Below are positions 63,218 to 64,000 of a stretch of 64,000 bases of DNA, piece after piece. The notes under the pieces were generated by a model. It worked only from the letters and a program-made list of their open reading frames with translations, was not told the origin of the DNA and searched no databases. This DNA is from Bicyclus anynana. Lineage: Eukaryota; Arthropoda; Insecta; Lepidoptera; Nymphalidae. A program made the translations under genes and the position numbers. The stretch spans positions 1,798,001 through 1,862,000 of the forward strand of contig NC_069110.1 of assembly GCF_947172395.1 (NCBI RefSeq), in the 5' to 3' direction. Position 1 is the stretch's first letter. Each line of letters opens with the position of its first letter.

Positions 63218-63296
63218 TTATAAGCACTTCAGAGGAAGCAGTGAAAGACACTTCCATTTTATTTGTATGCATTAAATTGTAGTAGCAATAAGAGCA

Positions 63297-63915
63297 AGCT
63301 CTGCAGTCAAGGTCACACTGATCGTGGTCGGCTTCAACAATTGCAGAACCCGATGCATTTCTACTAGGATCACATAAATGAGTACGAGGTGCGAGTGCAT
63401 CCAATGATAGGGAGATGGCTAGACAGGGAGTAATGGGTGAAACAAATGGGAGGGGATGGCTGTTTGCAGGAGGTGGGCGCTACTACAAATGCACTGTAAA
63501 GTAAACAGATACATAGTTTTATCTCATTCCCACCTTTAAATGAACAATTCCTGTATTTAGTTATAATATATATTCTGAATCTCGAAAACAGTTCCAACGC
63601 AGTACGCAGGGGGTTTCGGGGGCAATTTTAATTATATAGATTTTTTTTTTAGAATACGTACAAAAAATGGTACATATAGGAACATTCGGTCTTCCAGTTA
63701 CGAGTACGTGCGTATTATAGATGACATCAACCTCTGCAGCCGAGGTCACACTGCACGGTTAGCTGTAACAATTGCAGCATCCGGTGCATTTCTACTAGGA
63801 GCACATAAATCAGAAAGAGGTAAACGTGCATCCTGTGATCGGGGGGTGGCTAGACAGGGAGTGGTGGGTGACACAGGTGGAAAGTAGGTGTTTGTAGGAG
63901 GTGGGCGCTTTTACT
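63297..63915. repeat. Diverged tandem duplication of about 190 bp
   Basis: Segments 63297-63490 and 63731-63915 align along their length, sharing CATTTCTACTAGGA.CACATAAAT, GGCTAGACAGGGAGT and GGAGGTGGGCGCT. On the - strand both keep the frame TPCLA..., LC.PSRNA and AIV.A. Copy 1 continues CDLDCRACSYC; copy 2 has lost about two bases there and stops. It may be an old exon duplication or a repeat. It lies upstream of the secreted-protein gene. Confidence 0.6.
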
Positions 63916-64000
63916 AATGAAACTGAACGTTTACGTACACAGGTGCGCCACGTACGTATCGGACGCATCGCATCAAACGGATTGTACAATACTTTGTATA

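Noticed and set aside
1..64000. CRISPR arrays, rRNA genes, bacterial operons or viral genomes
   Set aside because: No regularly spaced direct repeats with unique spacers, no rRNA-like conserved blocks, and all supported genes are intron-split insect genes.

Overview
The window is a piece of an insect nuclear genome, almost certainly from a moth or butterfly. It is AT-rich, and its genes are split into short exons with GT-AG introns. The non-coding DNA is packed with repeats of lepidopteran type: two tRNA-derived SINE families (A and B here), Helitron-like elements ending in CTAG, decayed 3' ends of RTE-type LINEs, and many small TIR elements (hAT, Harbinger, piggyBac-like). There is no operon structure, rRNA, CRISPR array or intact autonomous transposon.

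Three genes can be reconstructed exon by exon. (1) On the + strand, about 14.7-26.4 kb, is the 3' part of Pdp1, a PAR-bZIP transcription factor. Five coding exons give 220 residues: a conserved N-terminal block, the Ser/Pro region, the PAR domain, the basic region and the leucine zipper. The first exon(s) were not found and may lie in the repeat-rich first 14 kb or outside the window. The stop codon appears to be followed by an intron in the 3' UTR and a GC-rich terminal 3' UTR exon. (2) On the - strand, 45.5-33.8 kb, is a complete SLC36/PAT-family amino-acid transporter of 468 residues in eight coding exons. It converges on Pdp1. (3) On the - strand, 62.6-55.7 kb, is a complete ten-exon gene for a secreted protein of 428 residues with a signal peptide, 8 cysteines and 5 N-glycosylation sequons. 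I do not recognise its family. All splice junctions of genes 2 and 3 keep the reading frame and use GT-AG.

Layout: 1-14.7 kb is repeats, with one possible TATA/CRE promoter near 3.8 kb and a 51-bp minisatellite. 14.7-26.4 kb is Pdp1. 26.4-33.6 kb is the gap between the converging genes, rich in TIR elements. 33.6-33.8 kb holds a short + strand ORF opposite the transporter 3' end. 33.8-45.5 kb is the transporter, with G-rich TAGGG/TAGGGG arrays in two introns. 45.5-55.6 kb is repeats with two possible non-coding first exons for the transporter. 55.6-62.6 kb is the unknown secreted-protein gene. 62.6-64 kb holds a divergent tandem duplication.

The three genes share no obvious pathway. Pdp1 homologues act in the circadian clock, growth and muscle gene control; SLC36 carriers move amino acids with protons. 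The points most worth a second look are the unrecognised secreted protein, a perfect 191-bp inverted repeat, a MITE family carrying CTCF-like motifs, and mobile elements inserted directly beside three splice donors.
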